Source of the DNA: Nicoletella semolina
Lineage (GTDB): Bacteria; Pseudomonadota; Gammaproteobacteria; Enterobacterales; Pasteurellaceae
Direction: 5' to 3'
NCBI RefSeq assembly: GCF_004345745.1
Contig: NZ_SLXJ01000005.1
Location: 78,931 to 142,930, forward strand
Length of the DNA stretch: 64,000 bases
The notes under the pieces are model-generated. The model ran no database searches. It was not told the origin of the DNA and saw only the letters and a list, made by a program, of their open reading frames with translations. The position numbers were made by a program, and so were the translations under genes. Below are positions 18,663 through 27,332 of this stretch, piece by piece (the first letter of the stretch is position 1; every line of letters begins with the position of its first letter).

Positions 18663-20930
18663 ATGAAAATTAATACTGCTGCTCATTGGGGAGCCATCGA
18701 AGTTGAAATCCAACAAGGCGTTGCCGCCTCTTCCAAAGGCTTACTCTCTTCAGTGATTGAAAATGAATTGCAAACAGTCGTCCCTGATCAAATCTACAGC
18801 GATCGGCGAGTAAAAGCACCAATGGTGCGAAAAGGATTTTTAGAAGGCAATGTTGATACTCGTTTGCGTGGGCAAGACGATTGGGTGCAGGTATCTTGGA
18901 AAGATGCATTAGATCTCGTTCATCATAAAATAACCCAAGTGCGACAAGCGGTCGGTTCACAAGGGATTTTTGCAGGCTCGTATGGCTGGTATAGCTGCGG
19001 TGTGTTGCACAGTTGTCGCTCATTATTATTGCGTTATATGAACTTAACGGGCGGTGCGGTAGATATTGTGGGAGATTATTCAACAGGGGCGGCTCAAGTG
19101 ATTCTACCACACGTTATAGGCTCTTCCCAAGTCTATGAACCTCAAACCAGCTGGGAATCTATTTTAACACACAGCGACATTGTAGTACTTTGGGGAGCCA
19201 ATCCGCTAACCACCTTGCGTGTCGCTTGGGTGGCAACCGATCAAAAAGGGATAGACTATCTCGCAAAATTAAAAGCCAGCGGCAAACGGATTATCTGCAT
19301 TGATCCAATACGTAGCGAAAGTTGCGATTATCTGCAAGCAGAATGGCTACCAATTAATCCAAACACAGACGTTGCTTTAATCCTTGGCATAGCACACACC
19401 CTAATCATTAATGATCTACACGATAAAGCCTTTCTTGCTAAATACACCGTAGGTTTTGATACATTTTGTGCTTATGTGCTAGGAGAAACAGATAATCAGC
19501 CAAAAACTGCAGAATGGGCAAGCCAAATTTGCGGCATTTCAGCAAAGCAAATTGCAACATTAGCCACGCATTTCGCTCAATATCGTACGATGTTAATGGG
19601 CGGTTGGGCGATGCAGCGACAACCTTTTGGTGAGCAAGCTCCTTGGGCGTTAGTTAGCTTGGCTGCAATGCTCGGACAAATCGGCTTAGCAGGCGGCGGC
19701 TTTGGTATGAATTATCACTGTAATGGCGGTGTGCCTGTCTGTAATGCAGCTGCGATGAAAGGTATTAATGCTTACCCAGATCCAACTGTACCCAAATGGC
19801 AAATTCCTGTTGCACGAATTGCAGACTGCCTGCTTAATCCGCATAAACCCTACTCGTTTAATGGGAAAACTCATCACTACCCTAATATTCAATTAATTTA
19901 CTGGGCTGGTGGCAACCCATTCGTTCACCATCAAGATACTAATCGCTTACGCCAAGCGTGGCAACAAGCACAAACCGTCATTGTAAACGAATGCTATTGG
20001 ACACCGACAGCGAAAATGGCTGACATTGTTCTACCTGCAACAACCAGTTTTGAACGCAACGATCTAACAATGAGTGGTAGCTATTCACAATCACATATAT
20101 TCCCAATGAAACAAATTGTTGAACCACAATTTGAAGCCAAAAACGACTATGATATTTTTGCAGAATTAGCCCAAAGAGCTGGCAGATTTGCAGAATTTAC
20201 CGAAGGAAAAACAGAAATGGAATGGCTTGCAGAAATCTATCACACCGCTCGCCAGCAAGCGGTGAATAAACACCCCAATATTGCAATGCCTGATTTTGCT
20301 ACATTTTGGCAACAAAACCAGCCAATGGCTTTTATGCCCACAGAAGAAAGCACAACGTGGGTAAAATTTGCAGATTTTCGCCAAAATCCCACCGCTTATC
20401 CACTAGCCACCCCTTCAGGAAAAATTGAAATTTGCTCTGAAACTATCGCCAACATGCAGTACCTAAATTGCCCTAAACACCCAACATGGCTAGGAAAAAG
20501 CCCTTTAACTGCAGAATTGCCCCTGCGTCTTATCACCCCACACCCCTATTTTCGCTTACATAGCCAGCTAGCATACACTCGATTGCGAGAAAAATACGCA
20601 GTGAATGGACGAGAACCGATTTTAATCCACCCCCATGATGCCAAGGTTCGAGGCATTCAAGCAGGCGATATTGTGCGTATTGCAAATCAAAATGGACAAG
20701 TATTAGCTGGAGCTGTCATTACAATCAACATTATCGCAGGTACAGTCGCGATGTACGAAGGCGGCTGGTATGATCCTGATTTCAATGATATGCAAAATGA
20801 AAATCCCCTTTGCCTCAACGGCAATCCCAATGTCTTAACAGCAGACATCGGCAGCTCTCACCTCTCACAAGCCACAGCCCCAAATGGCTGCCCAGTTGAA
20901 ATTGAGCGGTATGTTGCGAGTAAAAAATAA
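18663..20930 (+). CDS. bisC: Biotin sulfoxide reductase-type molybdoenzyme
   Basis: A 755-residue DMSO-reductase-family enzyme with bis-MGD cofactor. The segment AGSYGWYSCGVLHSCRSLLLRY carries the YGWxS serine expected as the molybdenum ligand. LGQIGLAGGGFG and DIVLPATTSFERNDLTMSGSYS are also shared with E. coli BisC along its whole length as I recall it. There is no N-terminal 4Fe-4S cysteine set and no Tat signal from this start, so it should be cytoplasmic. The start at 18663 has GGGGGAAG 5 nt upstream; a longer frame from 18591 is unlikely. Expected substrates are biotin sulfoxide and free methionine sulfoxide. The moa genes next to it make its cofactor. Confidence 0.82.
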   Translation: MKINTAAHWGAIEVEIQQGVAASSKGLLSSVIENELQTVVPDQIYSDRRVKAPMVRKGFLEGNVDTRLRGQDDWVQVSWKDALDLVHHKITQVRQAVGSQGIFAGSYGWYSCGVLHSCRSLLLRYMNLTGGAVDIVGDYSTGAAQVILPHVIGSSQVYEPQTSWESILTHSDIVVLWGANPLTTLRVAWVATDQKGIDYLAKLKASGKRIICIDPIRSESCDYLQAEWLPINPNTDVALILGIAHTLIINDLHDKAFLAKYTVGFDTFCAYVLGETDNQPKTAEWASQICGISAKQIATLATHFAQYRTMLMGGWAMQRQPFGEQAPWALVSLAAMLGQIGLAGGGFGMNYHCNGGVPVCNAAAMKGINAYPDPTVPKWQIPVARIADCLLNPHKPYSFNGKTHHYPNIQLIYWAGGNPFVHHQDTNRLRQAWQQAQTVIVNECYWTPTAKMADIVLPATTSFERNDLTMSGSYSQSHIFPMKQIVEPQFEAKNDYDIFAELAQRAGRFAEFTEGKTEMEWLAEIYHTARQQAVNKHPNIAMPDFATFWQQNQPMAFMPTEESTTWVKFADFRQNPTAYPLATPSGKIEICSETIANMQYLNCPKHPTWLGKSPLTAELPLRLITPHPYFRLHSQLAYTRLREKYAVNGREPILIHPHDAKVRGIQAGDIVRIANQNGQVLAGAVITINIIAGTVAMYEGGWYDPDFNDMQNENPLCLNGNPNVLTADIGSSHLSQATAPNGCPVEIERYVASKK

Positions 20931-20952
20931 AACACTCCATTTTTCAAACCTG

Positions 20953-21012
20953 CCGATAATCTCCCTTCTGTATCGCAACAGGATTTCCCCTTTGAAATCC
21001 CTGAAAGTTGGG
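20953..21012 (+). repeat. Inverted repeat IR-A, silent-side copy (60 bp)
   Basis: Perfect inverted match to 24554-24613. It encodes DNLPSVSQQDFPFEIPESW, the hsdS sequence just before TRD1. It begins 22 bp after the bisC stop codon. Confidence 0.92.
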
Positions 21013-21462
21013 GGTGGGTGAGGTTATCTAGTGTTACAGAATTAATTAATGGAGATAGGGGGAAAAATTATCCTTCAAAAGATAAATTACACTTGTCTGG
21101 AATTCCTTTTATCAGTGCAATTAATCTTGATAATGGAACTATTTCAAATGAAAAATTATTATATTTATCTCAACAACAGTATGATTTGCTTGGAAGTGGA
21201 AAATTAAAGAAAAATGATCTTATTTTTTGCTTAAGAGGTTCTTTAGGTAAAAATGGGATATATCCTTTTTCATCTGGTGCAATAGCATCTTCATTAGTTA
21301 TTTTAAGATTAATTAGTACAGAATTATTAGATTTATATTTCTTCTATTATTATATTAATTCCCCATTAATTAATAACGAAATCAATAAATATAATAATGG
21401 TACAGCTCAGCCAAACTTATCCGCAGGAAATTTGGAAAATTTCTATTTCCCCCTCCCCCCAT

Positions 21463-21793
21463 TCAACGAACAAAAACGTATTGTGGCGAAAATTGAAGCA
21501 TTACTGCCTTATATTGAACAATATGCAGAAAAAGAAGAAAAACTGACCGCTTTACATCAGCAATTTCCAGAACAGTTAAAAAAGTCAATTTTACAGGCGG
21601 CAATTCAAGGCAAATTAACTGAGCAAGATCCGAATGATGAGCCTGCTTCTCGCTTGATTGAGCGGATAAAAGCAGAGAAATTACGCCTAATTGCTGAGAA
21701 AAAACGGAAAAAACCGAAGGTGGAATCAGAAATTATCCTTCGTGATAATTTGCCTTATGAGATTATCAACGGTGAAGAGCGTTGTATCGCTGA
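21463..21793 (+). repeat. Inverted repeat IR-B, silent-side copy (331 bp)
   Basis: Identical in inverse orientation to 23794-24124 by direct reading. It encodes the central conserved helices between the two TRDs (from NEQKRIVAKIEALLPYIEQY to GEERCIAD). Sequence diverges immediately beyond both ends, which is the expected footprint of repeated recombination. Confidence 0.92.
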
Positions 21794-22271
21794 TGAAGTG
21801 CCGTTTGATATTCCAGAGAATTGGGGGTGGTGTAAATTTGGCGATATTGTTGATATTTCTCGTGGAGCCTCTCCAAGACCAATAAATCAGTACATTACAA
21901 ATGATGAAAATGGTATTCCTTGGATTAAGATTGGAGATACAGATATTGGTGGAAAATATATTAAAACCACAAAAGAAAAGATCACATTAGATGGAGCTAA
22001 ACAATCTAAGTTAGTTCAAGTTAATGATTTTTTATTAACCAATTCAATGAGTTTCGGAAGACCTTATATTACTAAAATATCTGGTTGTGTCCACGATGGT
22101 TGGTTAGTGATTAAATTTGATGAAAAGATATTTAATATAGATTTTTTATATTATCTATTAAGCTCGCCTTTTATTTTTTCTCAATTTTCTGAAAAGGCAG
22201 CTGGTTCAGCATTTAAAAATCTGAAATCAGATACTGTAAGAGATTCGATTATCCCTATTCCACCACTCAAT

Positions 22272-22311
22272 GAACAAAAACGCATTGTAGAAAAAATTGA
22301 AAAATTATTTT
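22272..22311 (+). repeat. Inverted repeat IR-C, silent-side copy (40 bp)
   Basis: Inverted match to 23294-23333 with one mismatch. It encodes the C-terminal helix NEQKRIVEKIEKLF of HsdS. A TRD2-only exchange could use this pair together with IR-B. Confidence 0.8.
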
Positions 22312-22355
22312 TTAATTTAAAGCGGTTCAATTTATAGCGTAATAATATGCCTTTC

Positions 22356-22380
22356 GCTCCCTTCCGCTTGCGGAGGGAGC
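22356..22380. repeat. Palindrome between silent hsdS and recombinase
   Basis: GCTCCCTTCCGC / GCGGAGGGAGC forms an 11-bp stem with one bulge, located between two convergent genes. No U-tract follows on either strand. It resembles the hairpins at 10094, 61694 and 63802, so it is probably a dispersed repeat, though it could also block transcription. Confidence 0.5.
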
Positions 22381-22408
22381 TGTCCGCAGGACTGAGATAG
22401 GGTATATG

Positions 22409-23212
22409 CTACCAATCAATAATTTTATTAACGATAGCCTGTTGCTCTGTTGCCGTTTTTCTTAAATAAATTCTGGTGGTTTCAATACTTTCGTGTCCCA
22501 TTAAATCGGCTAAAAAAGCAATATCATTAAAACGCTCTAAAAAACTTTTAGCAAAACGATGACGAAATGAGTGTGGATAAACAACTTTTAGATCAAGTTT
22601 ATATCTTTTTGCCAAAATTTTTAATTGCCCTGCAATCCCTCGAGTAGTAATTCTCTCACCATATTTATTAAGAAAAATAAACCCTGATATTTTGTTTGTT
22701 TCATAGAGCCATTTTTGACATTCTTGCTGCAATGCTTGTGGAATATAAATTCGTCTTAATTTTCCACCTTTGGAATAAAGATCTAAATAACCTATCTTAA
22801 TATGTTCGACTTTGATCTGAATTAATTCACTTACCCTTGCACCAGTTGCCGCCATAAAGCGAATAACAAAATACCAATATAATTCATTATCCTCTTTTAG
22901 TTTCTGTTTAAAATAATGGTAATCCGCTTCGCTAATCACATTTTCTAAAAATGGCTTTTGCTGAACTTTAACAAAGCTTAACTTCCATTTTTCTTTTTTA
23001 AGAAATTCTAAATAACAATTTATTGCTCGTAGTCTTAAATTAACCGTTTGTGGCTTATAACGATCAATTAAAAAGACTTTATATTCTTTTAAATTTCCTC
23101 TTGTAACATCGGGGTATAATTTGTAAAACTGTTTCACAGCAAATAAATAAGCTGAAATGCTATTCTTAGCAAGATCTTGATTTGATAGGTATTTTTGAAA
23201 AGAAATAATCAT
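22409..23212 (-). CDS. Tyrosine recombinase (putative hsdS invertase)
   Basis: A 267-residue XerC/D-like integrase. The N-terminal SAM-like DNA-binding domain spans residues ~1-85. The catalytic residues are all visible: Arg in TGARVSELIQI (~residue 124), Lys in KGGKLRRIYIP (~150), HSFRHRFA (~216-223), and the His and Tyr in LMGHESIETTRIYLRK (~239-254). It lies between the two oppositely oriented hsdS copies, 52 bp downstream of the expressed one and inside the inverting segment, so its own orientation would change with the outer inversion. A role in flipping hsdS is inferred from position. Confidence 0.85.
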   Translation of the reverse strand: MIISFQKYLSNQDLAKNSISAYLFAVKQFYKLYPDVTRGNLKEYKVFLIDRYKPQTVNLRLRAINCYLEFLKKEKWKLSFVKVQQKPFLENVISEADYHYFKQKLKEDNELYWYFVIRFMAATGARVSELIQIKVEHIKIGYLDLYSKGGKLRRIYIPQALQQECQKWLYETNKISGFIFLNKYGERITTRGIAGQLKILAKRYKLDLKVVYPHSFRHRFAKSFLERFNDIAFLADLMGHESIETTRIYLRKTATEQQAIVNKIIDW

Positions 23213-23264
23213 ACTGATTCTCCTGTTTGGGTTGAAAATCAGTATGATAAAAAGATTTAGGCGG

Positions 23265-24779
23265 TCAGTTATACGCTAAATTTTGCAAAGTAGAAAATAA
23301 TTTTTCAATTTTTTCCACAATGCGTTTTTGTTCGTTTAGTGGAGGGAGTGGGAAGTAGATCTTATTTAATTCTTCAACAGGTAGCCCTTTAACAGTTAGT
23401 CCTTGTCCTTGAAGATTTAAAGTTTTGAAAAAATATACAAAAAATAGTTTATCTACATCATTTGATAGAATAATCCCTCTCAAATCTTGATTAATAGAAA
23501 CATCTATATTATTTATCGCGATTTTTCCTAATCCCATTCTTGTGCATAAAATGATGTTATTTTTAGGAATTATATTAGACGAACTATTTTCTAATCCAAG
23601 ATCAGAGATAAAATCAGATGTATTATTTAAATAAATACTATCTTTATCCAAATCCTTAACACTAGCCCAAGGAATTTCTCCATTCCAATATTCTGATATA
23701 TTTTTAGATGGTGTTCCACCACCAATATTAAATAAAATAATGTTCTCTAACCTCACCCACCCCCAATTTTCAGGAATATCAAATGGGATTTCGTCAGCGA
23801 TACAACGCTCTTCACCGTTGATAATCTCATAAGGCAAATTATCACGAAGGATAATTTCTGATTCCACCTTCGGTTTTTTCCGTTTTTTCTCAGCAATTAG
23901 GCGTAATTTCTCTGCTTTTATCCGCTCAATCAAGCGAGAAGCAGGCTCATCATTCGGATCTTGCTCAGTTAATTTGCCTTGAATTGCCGCCTGTAAAATT
24001 GACTTTTTTAACTGTTCTGGAAATTGCTGATGTAAAGCGGTCAGTTTTTCTTCTTTTTCTGCATATTGTTCAATATAAGGCAGTAATGCTTCAATTTTCG
24101 CCACAATACGTTTTTGTTCGTTGAGTGGGGGGATTGCTATTGGCAAATTATATAATTTATCATCATTGATTGCAGGATAAGCAACACCTACCATTTCTTG
24201 ATTAACAAACTCAGTAAATACAGGGCTTAATAAATAGTAAAATAAATATTTATGATAAAAATTGGTAAATACATTCATTACGGCAAATGCTGTACTTGCT
24301 ATTGGCTCATATTGAAAATCTTGTTCTAATATACAAATATTTTGTAAATAAGGACGAACAGTTGAGTATAAAATAGAATTTTTCTGAACAATCTTTCTTG
24401 CCCTAGATGGAGCCTGATCTGGTTCTAAAATATTTTCTAAGCTATTTAATTTATGGATTTTATTATTTATAAGACCTACATCTATGTAAAAAAAACGCTC
24501 ATTAGGTGTTTTTTGCCCTAAATTAAAAATAATATTCCCCAATTTTTCAATTTCCCAACTTTCAGGGATTTCAAAGGGGAAATCCTGTTGCGATACAGAA
24601 GGGAGATTATCGGTAGCTTTTTTGCTTTTTTTGATTTTGCCTTCCGCAATCAAGCGATCTTTTTTTTGCTTAATTTTTTCAAGCAACACCGAAGCAGGTT
24701 CATCGCTTGGGTCTTGTGGCACAAGCTTGCCTTGAATGGCGAGTTGTAAAATGGCGTTTTTAAGTTGTTGAGCTTTCAT
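23265..24779 (-). CDS. hsdS: Type I restriction-modification specificity subunit HsdS (expressed copy)
   Basis: A 504-residue DNA-specificity subunit. An N-terminal conserved helix (LKNAILQLAIQGKLVPQDPSDEPASVLLEKI, broken here for reading) is followed by TRD1 (residues ~76-218), the central helices (~219-328), TRD2 (~329-490) and the C-terminal helix. Both LNEQKRIV(A/E)KIE motifs characteristic of HsdS are present. Its ATG overlaps the rhuM stop by four bases (ATGA). Each TRD recognises half of the bipartite target, so swapping TRDs by inversion would change both methylation and restriction targets. Confidence 0.92.
   Translation of the reverse strand: MKAQQLKNAILQLAIQGKLVPQDPSDEPASVLLEKIKQKKDRLIAEGKIKKSKKATDNLPSVSQQDFPFEIPESWEIEKLGNIIFNLGQKTPNERFFYIDVGLINNKIHKLNSLENILEPDQAPSRARKIVQKNSILYSTVRPYLQNICILEQDFQYEPIASTAFAVMNVFTNFYHKYLFYYLLSPVFTEFVNQEMVGVAYPAINDDKLYNLPIAIPPLNEQKRIVAKIEALLPYIEQYAEKEEKLTALHQQFPEQLKKSILQAAIQGKLTEQDPNDEPASRLIERIKAEKLRLIAEKKRKKPKVESEIILRDNLPYEIINGEERCIADEIPFDIPENWGWVRLENIILFNIGGGTPSKNISEYWNGEIPWASVKDLDKDSIYLNNTSDFISDLGLENSSSNIIPKNNIILCTRMGLGKIAINNIDVSINQDLRGIILSNDVDKLFFVYFFKTLNLQGQGLTVKGLPVEELNKIYFPLPPLNEQKRIVEKIEKLFSTLQNLAYN
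23294..23333 (-). repeat. Inverted repeat IR-C, expressed-side copy (40 bp)
   Basis: Partner of 22272-22311, with 39 of 40 bases identical in inverse orientation. Confidence 0.8.
23794..24124 (-). repeat. Inverted repeat IR-B, expressed-side copy (331 bp)
   Basis: Partner of 21463-21793; perfect by direct reading. It separates TRD1 from TRD2 in the expressed hsdS. Confidence 0.92.
24554..24613 (-). repeat. Inverted repeat IR-A, expressed-side copy (60 bp)
   Basis: Partner of 20953-21012; perfect. It lies just before TRD1, so everything downstream of codon ~75 of the expressed hsdS can be replaced by inversion. Confidence 0.92.
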
Positions 24780-25771
24780 CGTGTTTGTTTAACCTTTTTT
24801 CCGATTGCTTCAAGGGTATTTAAGTCATCTTGTTCGGCATTTAATGCGAGTATTTCACGTCTCTTTTGTTTAAAAAGGGCATACTGTTCATCAGTAAATT
24901 CTTTCATTTGTTGGCGGCTTTTATTGCCTTTATCCGCCAGCACAGGAAAACCATTATCTTCAATAATGCTATCAATACGGTTTTGCCAAAAGCGTAGGGT
25001 TAAATCTTGGCGATTTTTAGCTCTTAGCTCCGCACTTTCTAGGAAGATGACCGTTAGGCGGTTGAGCGTATCAATTTCGTCTTCATTGAGATAATTTTTT
25101 GAAACGATAATATCGGCTTTTTGCACTCGCTCACCACTCCAAGTAGTTAAACCCATATTTGGTAATTCCGCATTTGCTCGGTGACAAATGAGCTCTGCTG
25201 CTGTTTGTTGTGTCACCGCATAAATGAGCTTGTTTTGAGCTTCGGCGAAGAACATTTCAGTGGCTTTGTCGGTCGCATCGTAGTCACTAGAAAGCTTGAA
25301 TAGCTCCCGCACTTTTTGATAAAAACGCATTTCACTGGCTCGAATATCTCGGATTCGTTCCAGTAATTCATCAAAGTGATCAACTCGTCCGTTCGGATTT
25401 TTCAGACGTTCATCGTCCATTAAAAATCCTTTTTCTAAATAAGTGCGTAAACTACTATTTGCCCAACGTCTAAATTGCACACCTCGTGGGCTACGCACAC
25501 GAAAACCAATAGCTAAAATCATTGCTAAAGCATAGTGCTTTACACTGTAATTTTTGCCATCAGTAGCAGTTATGAAAAAATCCTTCATAACTGAAGCTTC
25601 ATCTAACTCATTGTCATTAAATATATTTTTGATATGTTCGGATATATTTCGTACAGAGGTGTCAAAAAGTTCAGCAAGCTGATTTTGGGTTAGCCAAACT
25701 TCATTTTCTGCAACAAAAAGTGAGACTTTACTTTTACCGTCTTCAGTGTTGTAAATGATTAAATCAGACAT
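24776..25771 (-). CDS. rhuM: RhuM family protein in the hsd operon
   Basis: A 331-residue protein of the RhuM family, named for a Salmonella pathogenicity-island gene; the biochemical function is unknown. The N-terminal third has a DNA-binding look (LTQNQLAELFDTSVRNISEHIKNIF, helix-turn-helix-like, residues ~28-52). The signature GFRVRSPRGVQFRRWA (~93-108) follows. The C-terminal half is helical (YQKVRELFKLSSDYD, AQNKLIYAVTQQTAAELI). It starts 8 bp after the hsdM frame ends and overlaps hsdS by four bases, so it is a full operon member. An accessory or regulatory role in the R-M system is suggested only by position. Confidence 0.8.
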   Translation of the reverse strand: MSDLIIYNTEDGKSKVSLFVAENEVWLTQNQLAELFDTSVRNISEHIKNIFNDNELDEASVMKDFFITATDGKNYSVKHYALAMILAIGFRVRSPRGVQFRRWANSSLRTYLEKGFLMDDERLKNPNGRVDHFDELLERIRDIRASEMRFYQKVRELFKLSSDYDATDKATEMFFAEAQNKLIYAVTQQTAAELICHRANAELPNMGLTTWSGERVQKADIIVSKNYLNEDEIDTLNRLTVIFLESAELRAKNRQDLTLRFWQNRIDSIIEDNGFPVLADKGNKSRQQMKEFTDEQYALFKQKRREILALNAEQDDLNTLEAIGKKVKQTR

Positions 25772-25779
25772 TTTTCCAC

Positions 25780-27248
25780 CTATAATTTAATCCCCAAAAT
25801 TTGAGTGATTTCGCCTAAAATGCGATCAATATCGGCATTTAAAGCGGTACGTTTTTGCTGATAATTTGCAATGAGTTCGTCAGGTGGCAAAATTTCCTCT
25901 TCTTCGTGTGGGAAACCGCAAAGATCGATGTTAAATTGGCGATCCGCAATTTCTTGATAGCTGTAACATCTCGCTTTATCAAAGCCATCAATTTCAATCG
26001 CTTGGCGGTTGTGCCACCACTCCATTACCTCGTTGAAATGCTCTAATTTCATTGGCTTAGTTTTCGAGAAGTTTTTGTAGCCTTCTGGCATATCCAAGCG
26101 GTAGAACCAGGTCTCTTTGGTTGGTTCTGTGTTATCAAAAAAGAGAATGTTATTGTGATTGAGGTGTAAGGAGCAAACACGCTATGTGGCAGACGAATGA
26201 CGGTGTGTAAATTCATTTCCGTCATTAGTTTTTGCTTAATCGCAACTTTAGCGTTATCCGTACCGAAAAGGAAACCGTCTGGCAAGACAATCGCTACACG
26301 CCCATTTTTCTTTAAGCGATACATAATCACCAACATAAACAGATCCGCCGTTTCACTGCTGCGTAATGCAGAGGGAAAGTTGGTTTTGATCTGCTCAATT
26401 TCACTGCCGCCGTAAGGTGGATTCATTAAAATCACGTCAAATTTGTCATTCTCCGTATAGTCTTTTACTGGCTTTTCAAGAGCATTGTCGTGATGCACAT
26501 TTGGGTTATCAATATCGTGCAAGAGCAAATTGGTAATACAAAGCAGGTGCGGTAGGGCTTTTTTCTCAATGCCGTAAACGGAATTATTGAACAAAGTGCG
26601 GTCGGAAACGGATTGAATTTGTTTCTCTAGCACTTTCAATGCTGAGGTTAAAAATCCCCCTGTGCCACAAGCAAAATCGGCAATTCGCTCGCCTAATTTA
26701 GGGGCAATCATCTTTACCATAAAATCGGTTAGTGCTCGTGGTGTATAAAATTCCCCTGCATTGCCTGCACTTTGAAGGCTTTTTAGTATATTTTCATAAA
26801 TATCGCCAAAGGTATGGCGTTCTTGGTATTGCTCAAAGTTGATTTCATCAATGATATTGATCACTTGGCGAAGCAAAATACCATTTTTCATATAGTTATT
26901 ATTATCTTCAAATGCTGCACGGATAATTCTTTGATTCATTGGCGTTTCAGTCGAAATCGGCAAGTTTTTCAGTGCAGGGAAGAGATCATTATTGACGAAA
27001 TTGAGTAGCTCATCGCCTGTCATTGCTTTTCCGTCTTTATTGTCTTTCGCCCAATTTTCCCAACGTAAAAAATCAGGCAAAATTGAATGGTAGTCATCAG
27101 AAATAAGTTCCCATTCTTGCTCTTTAGCATCGTAAATTTTTAAAAATAAAATCCACACGATTTGCTCAATACGCTGTGCATCGCCATTAATGCCTGCATC
27201 ATTTCTCATCACATCTTGCAAGCGTTTTACTAAATTGTTTAAGCTCAT
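25780..27248 (-). pseudogene. hsdM: Type I methyltransferase HsdM, one-base frameshift
   Basis: N6-adenine methyltransferase subunit. Residues 1-399 (27248 to 26049) carry the N-terminal helical domain, the SAM motif ADFACGTGGFLTSAL and the catalytic NPPYGG. After VFAPYTSIT the frame goes wrong and ends in unrelated PGSTAWICQKATK. The true continuation (ILFFDNTEPTKETWFYRLDM, then PEGYKNFSKTKPM) is in another frame running to 25780. A single missing base near 26152-26156 explains this; restoring it gives about 489 residues, the normal length. There is no homopolymer at the site. The gene is either inactive, unless the base is a sequencing error, or produces a truncated protein. Confidence 0.85.
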
Positions 27249-27332
27249 TTTAGGTGTCCTTAAAAAAGAAAAGTACGGTGAGATTTTAAGATATTTTGCA
27301 AATTGCGATTTAATCTCACCGCTTGTTGAGTA

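Larger units (their letters stand above)
20955..22337 (+). pseudogene. hsdS: Silent hsdS cassette without start (two TRDs)
   Basis: An open frame of 460 codons on the plus strand encoding TRD1', the conserved central helices, TRD2' and the C-terminal helix. It lacks the first ~55 residues of HsdS, an ATG and its own ribosome site; the only early start-like codon is GTG at 21018. The frame is the same as bisC and would begin right after the bisC TAA. The conserved blocks (EKEEKLTALHQQFPEQLKK; NEQKRIVEKIEKLF) equal those of the expressed gene while both TRDs differ. It is best read as a donor cassette, expressed only after inversion. Confidence 0.85.
20953..24613. other. hsdS specificity inverton (shufflon of a type I R-M system)
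   Basis: A 3.66-kb segment bounded by a perfect 60-bp inverted repeat. It holds the 3' 85% of the expressed hsdS, a tyrosine recombinase and a complete second set of hsdS target-recognition domains in the opposite orientation. Two further inverted pairs (331 bp perfect; 40 bp with one mismatch) lie inside. Inversion across the outer pair exchanges both TRDs of the expressed gene; inversion across the 331-bp pair exchanges only TRD2. Together they allow four HsdS proteins. The repeats and layout are seen directly; switching is inferred from known hsdS invertons. Confidence 0.88.
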
